DNA from: Emticicia sp. 21SJ11W-3 | GTDB lineage: Bacteria > Bacteroidota > Bacteroidia > Cytophagales > Spirosomataceae | NCBI RefSeq assembly: GCF_024138715.1 | Contig: NZ_CP092074.1 | Span: forward strand, 4,588,001 to 4,652,000 | Length of the DNA: 64,000 bases | Reading direction: 5' to 3' | Part shown: positions 53,389 to 62,210 of the stretch, piece by piece | How positions within the stretch are numbered: the first letter of the stretch is position 1 | Layout: every line of letters starts with the position of its first letter | Made by a program: the position numbers and the translations under genes | Notes under the pieces: model-generated | Database searches by the model: none | What the model was told of the DNA's origin: nothing | Seen by the model: the letters and a program-made list of their open reading frames with translations, nothing else

Positions 53389-53976
53389 TTGAAAGTCATC
53401 ATAATTAAATACAATGCAGGCAATGTACAGTCGGTTATGTATGCGCTTGAGCGTATTGGCGTAGCCTATGAATTGTCTGACAACCCCGAAACAATCCGTG
53501 CCGCCGAAAAGATTATTTTTCCGGGTGTAGGTGAGGCCAGTACCGCCATGAAAAGCCTGCGTGAAAACGGCCTTGACCAATTGATACCCACACTGAAACA
53601 ACCTTTTCTGGGTACCTGTGTAGGTATGCAATTGCTCTGCCGGTCGTCGGAAGAAAACAATACCGATTGTCTGGGTGTGTTTGATGTACCCATTCTGCGT
53701 TTTCCGCAAATAAAAGGCTTTAAAGTACCCCAAACCGGCTGGAACGACATTTACGATTATGCTTGCCCTTTAACCGACGGATTAAACAGCAATGCTTATG
53801 TATATTATAATCACGGGTATTATGCGCCCTTGTGCGACTTTACCGTAGCTAAAACCACCTATATGCTTGAGTATTCGGCCATGTTGCAGAAAGACAATTT
53901 TTATGCGGCGCAGTTTCACTCAGAAATAAGCGGAGACGTGGGGCAGAAAATCTTTGAGAACTTTCTGAAATTGTAA
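53389..53976 (+). CDS. hisH: Imidazole glycerol phosphate synthase, HisH
   Basis: A 195-residue class I glutamine amidotransferase subunit that feeds ammonia to HisF in histidine synthesis. The nucleophile is Cys77 (LGTCVGMQ), with His177 and Glu179 in QFHSEIS. The gene starts with TTG because the first residues (MKVIII) match the family and no upstream ATG is available. Downstream come a small-protein/HNH cassette and then hisA; the other histidine genes are not in the window. Confidence 0.95.
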   Translation: MKVIIIKYNAGNVQSVMYALERIGVAYELSDNPETIRAAEKIIFPGVGEASTAMKSLRENGLDQLIPTLKQPFLGTCVGMQLLCRSSEENNTDCLGVFDVPILRFPQIKGFKVPQTGWNDIYDYACPLTDGLNSNAYVYYNHGYYAPLCDFTVAKTTYMLEYSAMLQKDNFYAAQFHSEISGDVGQKIFENFLKL

Positions 53977-54003
53977 TTCGCATGATTTTCCTGGCAAATG
54001 CGT

Positions 54004-54011
54004 TATATTTG
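54004..54011 (+). promoter_or_regulatory. -7 element TATATTTG
   Basis: A perfect TAnnTTTG element 18 bases before the start of the small protein at 54029. It lets the small-protein/HNH cassette be transcribed independently of hisH. Confidence 0.55.
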
Positions 54012-54028
54012 TATAAAACAGTACGACC

Positions 54029-54268
54029 ATGACTATCTACAATACATATGATCAATTGGCAGAATTAATTGCAGGTCTTGACCCGGCAAAGGTTTTGGCA
54101 TTAAAGGCCACTGATGAAATGCAGACTCGTCTGGAAAATCTAATTGAAAAGTCAAAAGAAAGTAGTCTGGATAGAAGAGAGAAAGACGAATTGGATCATT
54201 ATATAGTATTGGAAAGACTTATCCGCTTGGCTAAGATTCGTGCTCAATCTCCTGAACAAGCCTCATGA
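54029..54268 (+). CDS. Small helical protein before HNH gene
   Basis: A 79-residue soluble protein, helical throughout and rich in Leu, Glu and Lys, with a phrase (LDPAKVLALKATDEMQTRLENLIEK) that recalls small proteins often found immediately before HNH endonucleases in cyanobacteria and Bacteroidota. It may bind or restrain the nuclease; whether it is an antitoxin is not shown. Its stop overlaps the HNH start by four bases (ATGA). It has its own -7 element. Confidence 0.75.
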   Translation: MTIYNTYDQLAELIAGLDPAKVLALKATDEMQTRLENLIEKSKESSLDRREKDELDHYIVLERLIRLAKIRAQSPEQAS

Positions 54269-54618
54269 GTCGTTATATATCTGAAGCGCTCCGTAATAAA
54301 GTTGCTAAAAGAGCCCTATTTCGATGTGAGTATTGTCGAATCCATTCCGGAAATTCATTCTTTGTCTTTCATATTGACCATATTGTAAGTCTGAAACACG
54401 GCGGACCTACGACAGCCGAGAATCTGGCATATACCTGTCAGATTTGTAATAACAACAAAGGCTCTGATATAGCTACTTTTTTAGAAGAGCCCAATATTCC
54501 GGTACGTTTTTTCAATCCCCGCATCGATAATTGGAATGACCATTTTATAGCAGGCGATTCAGGCTTACTTGAGGCAAAACCGACATTGGTACAGCTACTA
54601 TTAAAATTCTGGATTTAA
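54265..54618 (+). CDS. HNH endonuclease, C-terminus frameshifted
   Basis: A 117-residue HNH nuclease. The zinc/catalytic residues are intact: Cys21-x2-Cys24, His36, Asp38-His39, and Cys58-x2-Cys61. After Lys105 the reading frame leaves the family sequence and stops at 54618. The neighbouring frame continues to a stop at 54672-54674 and reads TDIGTATIKILDLNHPDS and RRGIF, exactly the usual C-terminus. One A seems missing in the four-A run at 54576-54579. It is in the histidine cluster between hisH and hisA. Truncation, a sequencing slip or a -1 frameshift are all possible. Confidence 0.85.
   Translation: MSRYISEALRNKVAKRALFRCEYCRIHSGNSFFVFHIDHIVSLKHGGPTTAENLAYTCQICNNNKGSDIATFLEEPNIPVRFFNPRIDNWNDHFIAGDSGLLEAKPTLVQLLLKFWI
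54576..54579 (+). other. Frameshift site in HNH gene
   Basis: The four-A run is where the HNH reading frame would have to shift back by one base to regain its conserved C-terminus. A lysyl-tRNA on the in-frame AAA (54577-54579) could re-pair on the preceding AAA (54576-54578). Confidence 0.7.
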
Positions 54619-54690
54619 ATCATCCCGATTCAATTATTGAAAGACGTGAGATGATTCGCCGGGGTATTTTCTAACAATTAACAAAATTTT

Positions 54691-55413
54691 ATGCTACAAA
54701 TTATACCAGCCATTGACATTATAGAAGGTAAATGTGTACGCCTCACACAGGGAGACTACTCACAAAAGAAAACGTATAATGAAAACCCTCTCGAAGTAGC
54801 CAAAATGTTTGAAGATGCGGGTATTAAACGCCTGCACCTGGTTGACTTAGATGGCGCCAAACAGAAGAAAATCATTAACGCCAAAGTACTGGAAACATTA
54901 GCTTCTAAAACTAATCTGCACATTGATTTTGGTGGAGGGGTGCAGTCTGATACAGATATTAAACTGGCTTTTGATTGCGGTGCCAGACAAATTACCGGAG
55001 GCAGTATTGCGGTTAAAAATCCTGAGTTGTTTGAGTCCTGGATACAAACCTACGGCAGTGAAGCCATTATTCTGGGCGCTGATGCTAAAGGAGAAAAAAT
55101 TGCCGTAAGCGGTTGGGAAGAAGAAACCAGTGTTTGGGTATATGATTTTGTAGGCGAGTGGATTCAGAAGGGTATCCAATACACCATCAGCACCGATGTG
55201 GCCAAAGATGGCCTGCTGCAGGGGCCATCTGTAGATTTATACAAAAAAATGCAGGAGCAATTCCCGGACCTGAAAGTGATTGCCAGCGGCGGAGTTAGCT
55301 CGATGCAAGATCTGGAAGAATTGGCCGAACTGAATATTTTTGGTGTAATTGTAGGCAAAGCCATTTACGAAAACCGTATCAGCCTGAAAGATATAGAACG
55401 CAGATTTATATGA
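54691..55413 (+). CDS. hisA: ProFAR isomerase (HisA)
   Basis: A 240-residue TIM-barrel isomerase of histidine synthesis. The general acid/base Asp9 is in AIDIIEGK, the phosphate-binding GGGVQSD and ASGGVSSM segments are near residues 79-86 and 192-200, and the second catalytic Asp lies in the STDVAKDG stretch. It is followed by an overlapping GNAT gene (ATGA at 55410-55413). It is preceded by the HNH cassette, so the hisH-hisA unit is interrupted. Confidence 0.96.
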   Translation: MLQIIPAIDIIEGKCVRLTQGDYSQKKTYNENPLEVAKMFEDAGIKRLHLVDLDGAKQKKIINAKVLETLASKTNLHIDFGGGVQSDTDIKLAFDCGARQITGGSIAVKNPELFESWIQTYGSEAIILGADAKGEKIAVSGWEEETSVWVYDFVGEWIQKGIQYTISTDVAKDGLLQGPSVDLYKKMQEQFPDLKVIASGGVSSMQDLEELAELNIFGVIVGKAIYENRISLKDIERRFI

Positions 55414-55874
55414 TTCACGAGTTCAGAAAAGACGGGTTTATTTTAAGTACTGATAAACAGCTGTTGCAGTTTAATGTGATTCATGATTTTCTGAAAACCA
55501 GCTATTGGTCGCCCGGCATCCCGCTTGATGTAGTAAAACGTGCAGCAGAAGGCTCTATTGCTTTTGGTATTTATAAAGAAAGCGGTGAACAGGTCGGTTA
55601 TGCACGGGTGATTTCTGACTGTGCTACTTTTGCCTATCTGGCAGATGTATTTGTGCTGGAAACTGAGCGAGGCAGGGGGCTATCAAAATGGTTGATGGAA
55701 TGCCTATTTCAACTGCCCGAACTTCAGGGACTTAGACGGTGGTCGTTGGCTACAAGAGATGCGCACGGTTTATATGCTCAATTCGGGTTTACGCCTTTAG
55801 ATAACCCCGACATCATGATGCAAATAGCCAGACCTAATATTTATATGGAGATGAAAGAAGCAAATGGTAAATGA
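55410..55874 (+). CDS. GNAT family acetyltransferase
   Basis: A 154-residue acetyltransferase of the GNAT fold. The acetyl-CoA loop is in [18 protein letters not shown] (about residues 86-103), the end motif [12 protein letters not shown] follows. Substrate unknown. It overlaps hisA by four bases and lies 96 bases before hisF; it is probably part of the same transcript, though the link to histidine synthesis is only positional. Confidence 0.9.
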   Translation: MIHEFRKDGFILSTDKQLLQFNVIHDFLKTSYWSPGIPLDVVKRAAEGSIAFGIYKESGEQVGYARVISDCATFAYLADVFVLETERGRGLSKWLMECLFQLPELQGLRRWSLATRDAHGLYAQFGFTPLDNPDIMMQIARPNIYMEMKEANGK

Positions 55875-55970
55875 TGAATGGCGAATAATATTAAATTTTG
55901 CCGGGATGGCTCAGTTCAAGATTAATTACTTAACCACTCTTTCACTAAATCACTAAATACATTACCAAAC

Positions 55971-56741
55971 ATGCTTACCAAACGAATTATTCCTTGTTTA
56001 GATATAAAAGACGGACGCACAGTTAAGGGTACAAATTTTGTAAACCTGCGTGATGCCGGCGACCCCGTTGAACTAGGCGCTGCCTATGCTGAACAAGGTG
56101 CCGACGAACTGGTGTTTCTGGATATTACCGCAACTGTTGAAGAGCGAAAGACGCTCATTGAATTGGTAAAAAGAGTAGCCAGAACTGTCAATATTCCGTT
56201 TTGTGTAGGTGGTGGTATAGGCTCGGTATCTGACGTATCAAAACTGCTTAATGCCGGGGCTGACAAGGTCTCTATCAATTCTTCTGCCGTTCGTAATCCT
56301 GACCTGATTAATGAACTGGCTCTTGAGTTTGGTTCGCAGTGTATAGTGGTTGCCATAGATACCCGATACATAACACTCGAAAACGGTTTACAGGAACATA
56401 TCGTACATACGCATGGTGGCCGCAAGCCAACCGAATTAAGAACCATTGCCTGGGCAAAAGAAGTAGAAAACAGAGGAGCCGGAGAGATACTGCTTACCTC
56501 AATGGATACCGACGGCACCAAAGCAGGATTCGCCCTTGAATTAACAGCCTTGATTTCAGACAATGCCAATATACCTGTTATAGCCTCGGGTGGTGCCGGA
56601 ACAATGGAACATTTTTATGAGGTATTCACAGGCGGTAAAGCAGACGCAGGTCTGGCAGCCAGTATTTTCCACTTCAAAGAAATCGGTATTCCTGAATTAA
56701 AACATTACCTGCGCGACAAAGGCATCTCTATGAGGATCTAG
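55971..56741 (+). CDS. hisF: Imidazole glycerol phosphate synthase, HisF
   Basis: A 256-residue TIM-barrel cyclase that combines with HisH to make imidazole glycerol phosphate and AICAR. Catalytic Asp11 is in PCLDIKDGR, the second Asp in VVAIDTRY (about residue 130), and the phosphate loops GGGIGSVSD and [10 protein letters not shown] are present. The partner hisH lies 2 kb upstream in the same direction. hisIE is not found next to it. Confidence 0.96.
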   Translation: MLTKRIIPCLDIKDGRTVKGTNFVNLRDAGDPVELGAAYAEQGADELVFLDITATVEERKTLIELVKRVARTVNIPFCVGGGIGSVSDVSKLLNAGADKVSINSSAVRNPDLINELALEFGSQCIVVAIDTRYITLENGLQEHIVHTHGGRKPTELRTIAWAKEVENRGAGEILLTSMDTDGTKAGFALELTALISDNANIPVIASGGAGTMEHFYEVFTGGKADAGLAASIFHFKEIGIPELKHYLRDKGISMRI

Positions 56742-56793
56742 TCTTTTCATATCTCGATAATGGTTTCCCAATTATTCCACAGCCTCTGGCCGG

Positions 56794-57939
56794 TTAATCT
56801 CTCTGACGCTCAATCAGGTTTTCAAGAATCAACACCAGTTCATGGGCTTCGCATTCCCAGTACATGTGGGTAATGGCCAAAGGCGCCAAAAAACGCAAGA
56901 CCGGATTTTCATAAGCCCCCAGTAAAGCGGCTCTGAAATAGTAAAACGGAGCCTTAAAGGTCGTATCAAGCCGGGGTTCGGATAAAGTCCGTTCTATTGC
57001 TTTCTCAAAGCCAGAATGCCCCTTTCTGCTCAACCTGAGTAAGGCTGTCTGTAGTATTACTCTATTCATGCCCCATTTGTGTTCTTCAAGCAACGTAAGC
57101 GTATCTTCTATGAGTTTGCTTCGGTAAGCCTCCAGATGAGGCACTTCGAAGTCTCCCAGCAAACGCGCAAAATGATAAATAATCAAAGGGGCGGTTGCAT
57201 AGTTACGTGCTACCACAAACGGTTTGCTGAGGTATTCGTTATGTTCAATAATGCCGCTTAGATAAGCATACGTATCTGCATCATACTCATTGTAAGGCAA
57301 CCTATGCCATTCAAACAAATACATGAGGTTACATAAAGCACAGGCATCAAACTCTATACCCATATTTTTACCAAACCAGGTTGAGTACCCCCTCAGATGT
57401 TTATAATGGCTGAAAGTATTCTTTATCTGCCGCACCTTTGCAGCCCCGGGCGACAAATTGGCATGCTGTTGTAGTTTTTCTTTCAGCCAGAGCGCCTCCT
57501 TTTTATTTGCAGGTTGTGTAAGATATACCAACGCAGTATCATCAATATCATCAGGTATCCTGAAATGCTCCATCCTATGGAAAACATATCCACCCGAAAA
57601 ATGGCCTGAAAGTCTGCCGTCTTTAGGTGTTTGCCAGAAATTGTAAGTACCCAGCCCGTTTTTGTTCTGATGAGCCGGATAATTGTTGATTGCTTTTGCG
57701 GTAATAGTCTCAATTACCGCCTGGTTATCTGTACTCAGGTAAGACTTTAGCTGATTCAGTACAAAAACAATAGTAGCAGTGTAAAATATATTATTGTCGG
57801 GCCGTCGGTATCTCAGGTAGGAATTCTGACGGTAAGAAGGGAAAATGCCCTCAGGGAAGTATGCATCGCCCCGCGATTGAAGCGAGGCGATGCTCTGAAT
57901 AATGGAATCTATTGAATTAACTGAAACTGCCTGGCGCAT
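56794..57939 (-). CDS. Unknown protein with DDIDDTA motif
   Basis: A 381-residue, mainly helical soluble protein that I do not recognise with certainty. Residues 130-136 read DDIDDTA, the acidic motif (DxDD, then T-A) typical of class II terpene cyclases, and surrounding phrases (DNNIFYTATIVFVLNQL, GTYNFWQ, DACALCNLMYLF) fit an alpha/alpha toroid of repeating helix pairs. At 381 residues it is shorter than most such cyclases. It may instead be a related helical-barrel family without cyclase activity. It starts 3 bases downstream of the stop of the MDR oxidoreductase, so the two form an operon. Confidence 0.7.
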   Translation of the reverse strand: MRQAVSVNSIDSIIQSIASLQSRGDAYFPEGIFPSYRQNSYLRYRRPDNNIFYTATIVFVLNQLKSYLSTDNQAVIETITAKAINNYPAHQNKNGLGTYNFWQTPKDGRLSGHFSGGYVFHRMEHFRIPDDIDDTALVYLTQPANKKEALWLKEKLQQHANLSPGAAKVRQIKNTFSHYKHLRGYSTWFGKNMGIEFDACALCNLMYLFEWHRLPYNEYDADTYAYLSGIIEHNEYLSKPFVVARNYATAPLIIYHFARLLGDFEVPHLEAYRSKLIEDTLTLLEEHKWGMNRVILQTALLRLSRKGHSGFEKAIERTLSEPRLDTTFKAPFYYFRAALLGAYENPVLRFLAPLAITHMYWECEAHELVLILENLIERQRD

Positions 57940-57942
57940 GGT

Positions 57943-58944
57943 CTACTGAATTTTCAGAACCAGCTTGCCTGTGTTTTCACCTTTAAACAATTTCATGAGT
58001 GTATCCTGAAATGCTTTCACACCACCATCGGCAATATCAACCTTGGCATTGAGCTTGCCTTCAGCTACCCAACCGGCCATTTCTTTTATAGCTTTGCCAT
58101 AATTGGCTGCATTATCAAAAACAACGATGCCTTCCATACGTGCCCGGTTTACCAATAACGACATATAATTACTTGGCCCTACAGGTTTTTGAATGACATT
58201 GTATTGCGATATGGCCCCGCAAATAACAATTCTGGCTTTCATGTTTATCAGTGTCAGGGCGGTGTCCAGTATTTCGCCTCCAACGTTATCAAAATATACA
58301 TCTACTCCATCCGGGCAAGCCTCTTTCATGTTTCTTCTCAGGTTTCCGGTCTTATAATCCACACAGGCATCAAAGCCTAGCTCTTCTACCACATATCTGC
58401 ATTTTTCCTCTCCGCCTGCAATGCCCACAGCCCTGCAGCCTTTAATTTTTGCTATCTGGCCCACTACACTTCCAACAGCACCCGCCGCGCCAGAAACCAG
58501 CACGGTTTCGCCGGGTTTGGGCTGGCCGGTCTCCAACAAACCAAAATACGCCGTAAGACCAGACATACCCAGTGTACCCAGATAAGCAGGCAAAGGCACA
58601 AAGGCGGGGTCAACCTTTACCAGATGCTTACCATCCAGCACGGCGTATTCCTGCACACCGGTAATACCAGTTACGGAGTCTCCGGCGGCAAAATCCGGAT
58701 GCTTTGAATCAATCACCAAACCTGCCCCCAAGGCACGCATTACTTCGCCTATATTTACAGGTCTTACGTATGACTTCCCCTCGTTCATCCACCCGCGCAT
58801 GGCTGGGTCTATTGAAAGATACTGTACTTTTACAAGAACTTCATTATCCTGTAAATCGGGTACATCTACGTCTTCAATCTCCCAACATTCAGGAGTTGGG
58901 TTACCAATCGGGCGGGCCAGTAAATTAATGCGTGTATTTTTCAT
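57943..58944 (-). CDS. NADP-dependent MDR oxidoreductase
   Basis: A 333-residue zinc-free medium-chain reductase of the prostaglandin-reductase/CurA (leukotriene B4 dehydrogenase-like) subgroup that reduces alpha,beta-unsaturated ketones. The NADP-binding motif is VSGAAGAVGSVVGQIAK near residues 148-164, and the opening NLLARPIGNPTPECWEIED and LSIDPAMRGWM are characteristic. It shares a promoter with the unknown DDIDDTA protein that starts 3 bases after its stop. No terpene gene is otherwise present, so a link to terpenes is speculative. Confidence 0.93.
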   Translation of the reverse strand: MKNTRINLLARPIGNPTPECWEIEDVDVPDLQDNEVLVKVQYLSIDPAMRGWMNEGKSYVRPVNIGEVMRALGAGLVIDSKHPDFAAGDSVTGITGVQEYAVLDGKHLVKVDPAFVPLPAYLGTLGMSGLTAYFGLLETGQPKPGETVLVSGAAGAVGSVVGQIAKIKGCRAVGIAGGEEKCRYVVEELGFDACVDYKTGNLRRNMKEACPDGVDVYFDNVGGEILDTALTLINMKARIVICGAISQYNVIQKPVGPSNYMSLLVNRARMEGIVVFDNAANYGKAIKEMAGWVAEGKLNAKVDIADGGVKAFQDTLMKLFKGENTGKLVLKIQ

Positions 58945-59096
58945 AAACTATCAGGTTGATTTTATCTCCATTTTTCAAAACTATTACATTAAAACAAATT
59001 ATTATCATTTTTTATGGACGAATTCTCGCGCTTGTGTATAAATTTACGTTTACAAGTAAAAAAACTAAGAAATATTTAAAAAACTTTTGCAGGATT

Positions 59097-59128
59097 TTTG
59101 GTTAATAATCAGGAGTTTAGTATCTTTG
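59097..59128 (+). promoter_or_regulatory. rpmG promoter
   Basis: A full Bacteroidota promoter: TTTG at 59097-59100, 20 bases, then TATCTTTG at 59121-59128. It is the best-matching promoter in the window. Confidence 0.8.
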
Positions 59129-59171
59129 CAGCCCGAAATTAGATTAGCAAAGATATTAAATACATAAAACA

Positions 59172-59354
59172 ATGGCGAAGAAAGGCAATCGTGTACAAGT
59201 CATTTTAGAGTGCACTGAGCAAAAAACAAGCGGTGTAGCAGGTATGTCTCGCTACGTAACTACCAAAAATCGTAAGAACACTACCAGTCGTTTGGAGTTA
59301 AAGAAATATAACCCATTCCTGAAAAAACATACAGTACATAAAGAAATTAAATAA
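59172..59354 (+). CDS. rpmG: 50S ribosomal protein L33
   Basis: A 60-residue ribosomal protein with the usual start ([20 protein letters not shown]) and the [18 protein letters not shown] core. It has one cysteine and lacks the CxxC pairs of the zinc-binding version. rpmB (L28), which usually precedes rpmG in this phylum, is absent upstream; the promoter lies directly in front. Confidence 0.95.
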   Translation: MAKKGNRVQVILECTEQKTSGVAGMSRYVTTKNRKNTTSRLELKKYNPFLKKHTVHKEIK

Positions 59355-59425
59355 TTTTTGATTGCAGGGGTTCATCAGATTTTATCAGAATCCTGAGAAT
59401 CAATACATCATAAAACGATACTAAA

Positions 59426-59581
59426 ATGGCAAAGAAAGTAGTCGCTACGCTTCGTGATAAAACCGCAGGTAAGAACTTCGCAAAAGTTATCAAGGCTGTG
59501 AAGTCTCCAAAAACCGGTGCATATACTTTCAAGGAAGAAATGGTTCCTATGGAAGAATTGCAAAGTGCTTTAAAAGCATAA
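59426..59581 (+). CDS. DUF4295 small protein
   Basis: A 51-residue basic protein that begins MAKKVVATLRDKTAGKNFAK. This tiny conserved DUF4295 protein occurs next to rpmG in Bacteroidota and is presumably ribosome-associated; its function is unproven. It is too short for most automatic tracks. It follows rpmG by 71 bases, and the terminator at 59603 closes the unit. Confidence 0.88.
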   Translation: MAKKVVATLRDKTAGKNFAKVIKAVKSPKTGAYTFKEEMVPMEELQSALKA

Positions 59582-59602
59582 TTCCGATAAAAATATTGGT
59601 TG

Positions 59603-59634
59603 AAGCCTTCTTGCATACAAGAGGGCTTTTTTGT
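59603..59634 (+). terminator. rpmG-DUF4295 terminator
   Basis: 11-base arms (59603-59613 and 59618-59628) with one wobble pair and a 4-base loop, followed by a T run. Confidence 0.75.
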
Positions 59635-59703
59635 TTTGGCAACCAAGGCAGGTAATATTGCCTCTGTTTTGTGAATAACCTTCTAACACTTTAGCTGAAC
59701 AAA

Positions 59704-60117
59704 TTGGAAACCCCGCACAGTAATGAGCACCTCTTCCCGATTAAGGTGATTGCCAGTGACATCGACGAACTCAACCATGTGAACAACATTGTTTATTTGC
59801 GCTATGTGCAGGAGGCCGCCGGCAACCACTGGCACACAACAGTGCCAGAAAACTTAAGCGTGCAGATTATCTGGGTGGTGCGCAGGCATGAAATAGATTA
59901 CCTGAAGCCCGCTTTTCTGGGCGATGAACTGACAGTAAAAACCTGGGTCGATAATTTTACAGGCGTAACCAGCGACCGCCACTGCGAAATATGGAGAGGG
60001 GCTGAGCTACTGGCGCGGTCAAGAACTATATGGGTGTCGCTTGATGCAGGCACGTTTCGCCCCAAGCGCATAGGCGAAGAAATTGCCGGTTTATTTTTTG
60101 GTTCAGCAAAGGAATAA
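59704..60117 (+). CDS. Hotdog-fold acyl-CoA thioesterase
   Basis: A 137-residue hotdog protein of the 4-hydroxybenzoyl-CoA thioesterase type. The family motif DIDELNHVNNIVYLRY is at residues 19-34 (catalytic Asp), followed by the WVRRHEIDYLKPA-like strands. It begins with TTG, since no ATG occurs upstream or within the first 30 residues. It lies between the rpmG-DUF4295 unit and ftsY, which are adjacent in most relatives, so it may be an insertion there. The acyl substrate is unknown. Confidence 0.88.
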   Translation: METPHSNEHLFPIKVIASDIDELNHVNNIVYLRYVQEAAGNHWHTTVPENLSVQIIWVVRRHEIDYLKPAFLGDELTVKTWVDNFTGVTSDRHCEIWRGAELLARSRTIWVSLDAGTFRPKRIGEEIAGLFFGSAKE

Positions 60118-60226
60118 AAGTCAGATTATATTGAAAATTAAACTGAATGTATAACAAAATTGTTATAGTTTTGTCCTGATTCACACAATCTTAGCCGATT
60201 GTTCATTTTTATACTATTGTTATTAA

Positions 60227-61183
60227 ATGGGATTATTTGACTTCTTTTCAAAAGAAAAAAAACAGACACTTGATAAAGGACTGGAGAAATCAAAAACAAG
60301 TATTTTTGATAAACTCTCGCGTGCCATTGTAGGTAAGTCGAAAGTAGATGATGAGATTCTGGACGAATTGGAAGAGATTCTGATTAGCTCAGATGTGGGC
60401 GTTGAAACAACCGTGAAGATTATCAGAAGAATTGAAGCCAGAGTAGAAAGAGATAAATATACTAACGTTGAAGAATTAGACAGAATTCTGCGTGAAGAGA
60501 CTGCCGCATTACTGGCCGAAAACAACTCGCAGGATGTAAAAGATAGTTTTGAAACAGAGCACCTGCCCAAGCCGTATGTACTGATGGTTGTGGGTGTAAA
60601 CGGCGTAGGTAAAACCACCACCATTGGCAAGCTGGCTTATCAGTTTCAGAAAAGAGGCAAAAAAGTGGTTTTGGGTGCTGCAGATACCTTTAGGGCGGCT
60701 GCCGTTGACCAGTTGAAATTATGGGGACAACGCGTGGGTGTAATGGTAGTTGACCACGGAATGAACACTGACCCTTCGTCAGTTGCTTACGATGCCGTAA
60801 AAAAAGGAATGGAGCTAAACGCCGACGTAATTATTATTGATACTGCCGGGCGTTTGCATACCAAGGTAAACCTGATGAACGAGCTGGGTAAAATCAAGCG
60901 GGTAGTTCAGAAGTTTTTGCCTGAGGCACCACATGAAGTGATGCTTGTGCTGGACGGCAGCACCGGCCAGAACGCTGTAATTCAGGCGCGTGAGTTTACG
61001 AAAGTAACAGAGATAGATTCATTAAGTATCACCAAGTTAGACGGAACCGCCAAAGGTGGGGTAGTAATTGGCATTTCAGACGAATTCAAGATTCCTGTAA
61101 AATACATTGGTGTTGGCGAGCAAATGGACGACCTGCAGGTATTTAACAAAATGGAGTTTGTGGATTCTTTGTTTAAGAAGTAG
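60227..61183 (+). CDS. ftsY: Signal recognition particle receptor
   Basis: A 318-residue SRP receptor GTPase that docks the SRP-ribosome complex at the inner membrane. The G-domain motifs are in order: GVNGVGKT at residues 123-130, the DTFRAAAVDQL segment, DTAGR (about 206-210), and TKLDGTAKGG (about 270). A helical N domain precedes it. The N-terminal acidic extension of E. coli FtsY is missing, as in most Bacteroidota. A strong bidirectional hairpin follows. Confidence 0.97.
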   Translation: MGLFDFFSKEKKQTLDKGLEKSKTSIFDKLSRAIVGKSKVDDEILDELEEILISSDVGVETTVKIIRRIEARVERDKYTNVEELDRILREETAALLAENNSQDVKDSFETEHLPKPYVLMVVGVNGVGKTTTIGKLAYQFQKRGKKVVLGAADTFRAAAVDQLKLWGQRVGVMVVDHGMNTDPSSVAYDAVKKGMELNADVIIIDTAGRLHTKVNLMNELGKIKRVVQKFLPEAPHEVMLVLDGSTGQNAVIQAREFTKVTEIDSLSITKLDGTAKGGVVIGISDEFKIPVKYIGVGEQMDDLQVFNKMEFVDSLFKK

Positions 61184-61239
61184 CACAATTGTTTTGCCAC
61201 AAAGTACACAACAGACACGAATTCTCAGAATCATAGACA

Positions 61240-61273
61240 ACTACAAAAGCCGCTTTTCAGCGGCTTTTGTAGT
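61240..61273. terminator. Bidirectional terminator
   Basis: Perfect 14-base arms (61240-61253 and 61260-61273) with a 6-base loop, between the convergent ftsY and the isomerase gene. Confidence 0.85.
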
Positions 61274-61290
61274 ATATAAAGAGCAGCTGA

Positions 61291-62181
61291 TTAAGCTACA
61301 TCACAAATTTTCACACTTTGCTTGAGAGAAGCTATCTGGTCTGCACGTTTCGGTACAAACTCCTGCCCTACAAAACCTTTATAGCCTGTGTCTACAATGG
61401 CTTTCATAATTGCCGGGTAGTTCAGCTCCTGCGTATCATCAATTTCTGCACGGCCTGGCACGCCACCAGTATGATAATGCGCAAAATATGGGTGATACTT
61501 TTTGATGGTAGCTATTACGTCACCTTCCATAATCTGCATGTGGTAGATGTCATATAACAACTTGAATTTATCTGAGCCCACCTTATCGCACAATTCAACG
61601 CCCCATTTGGTGTGATCGCACATATAGTCTTTATGGTTTACTTTGCTGTTTAGGAGCTCCATTACCATGGTAATACCATATTTCTCGGCCGATGGCATCA
61701 GTTTTTTCAAACCTACGGTACAGTTTTCCAATCCTTGTTCGTCAGACATACCTCTGCGGTTACCTGAAAAACAAATTACTTTATCGTATCCGGCAGCTTT
61801 CAATTTCGGAAAAATACCTTCAAAACTGGCTATCAGTTCAGGATGAAGGGCAGGGTCGTTAAAGCCTTTCTCAATACCAAGCCCGGCACCCCATGGCAAA
61901 GCACAGGTAAGGCCGAATTTCCTGATAGTAGGCCATTCATCAGGGCCTTGCAACTCTACCGATTTCATACCCATATTGGCGGCTTCGCGGCATAGGTCTT
62001 CCAAAGGTATTTTGCTATAACACCAACGTGCAACCGAGTGGTTAATTTTACCGTTCAGTTCGGTGCCTAATACTTTTTCATTAGCCGCAAAAGCTTCTGT
62101 AAGGGTCACAGGTGCCGATAATATTGCCGCACTGCCTATGATGTTTTTCAGGGCCGAACGACGAGATGAGTTAGCTTCCAT
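61291..62181 (-). CDS. Exported sugar isomerase/epimerase-like protein
   Basis: A 296-residue TIM-barrel protein of the xylose-isomerase-like family. The N-terminus is a Tat-type signal (SRRSALKNIIGSAAILSAPV, twin arginine at residues 6-7), so it is probably exported folded. Mature phrases such as GTELNGKINHSVARWCYSKIPLE and LLYDIYHMQIMEGD resemble hydroxypyruvate isomerase. The substrate is not known. It is followed upstream by the ThuA gene on the same strand (30-base gap), suggesting a sugar-degradation unit. Confidence 0.9.
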   Translation of the reverse strand: MEANSSRRSALKNIIGSAAILSAPVTLTEAFAANEKVLGTELNGKINHSVARWCYSKIPLEDLCREAANMGMKSVELQGPDEWPTIRKFGLTCALPWGAGLGIEKGFNDPALHPELIASFEGIFPKLKAAGYDKVICFSGNRRGMSDEQGLENCTVGLKKLMPSAEKYGITMVMELLNSKVNHKDYMCDHTKWGVELCDKVGSDKFKLLYDIYHMQIMEGDVIATIKKYHPYFAHYHTGGVPGRAEIDDTQELNYPAIMKAIVDTGYKGFVGQEFVPKRADQIASLKQSVKICDVA

Positions 62182-62210
62182 TGATTATGTAAATTAAATT
62201 GAATAGTTTT

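Noticed and set aside
54576-54579. Certain assignment of programmed -1 frameshifting in the HNH gene
   Set aside because: The heptamer context is not a classical X-XXY-YYZ slip site, and a sequencing or assembly slip in the A run is as likely.
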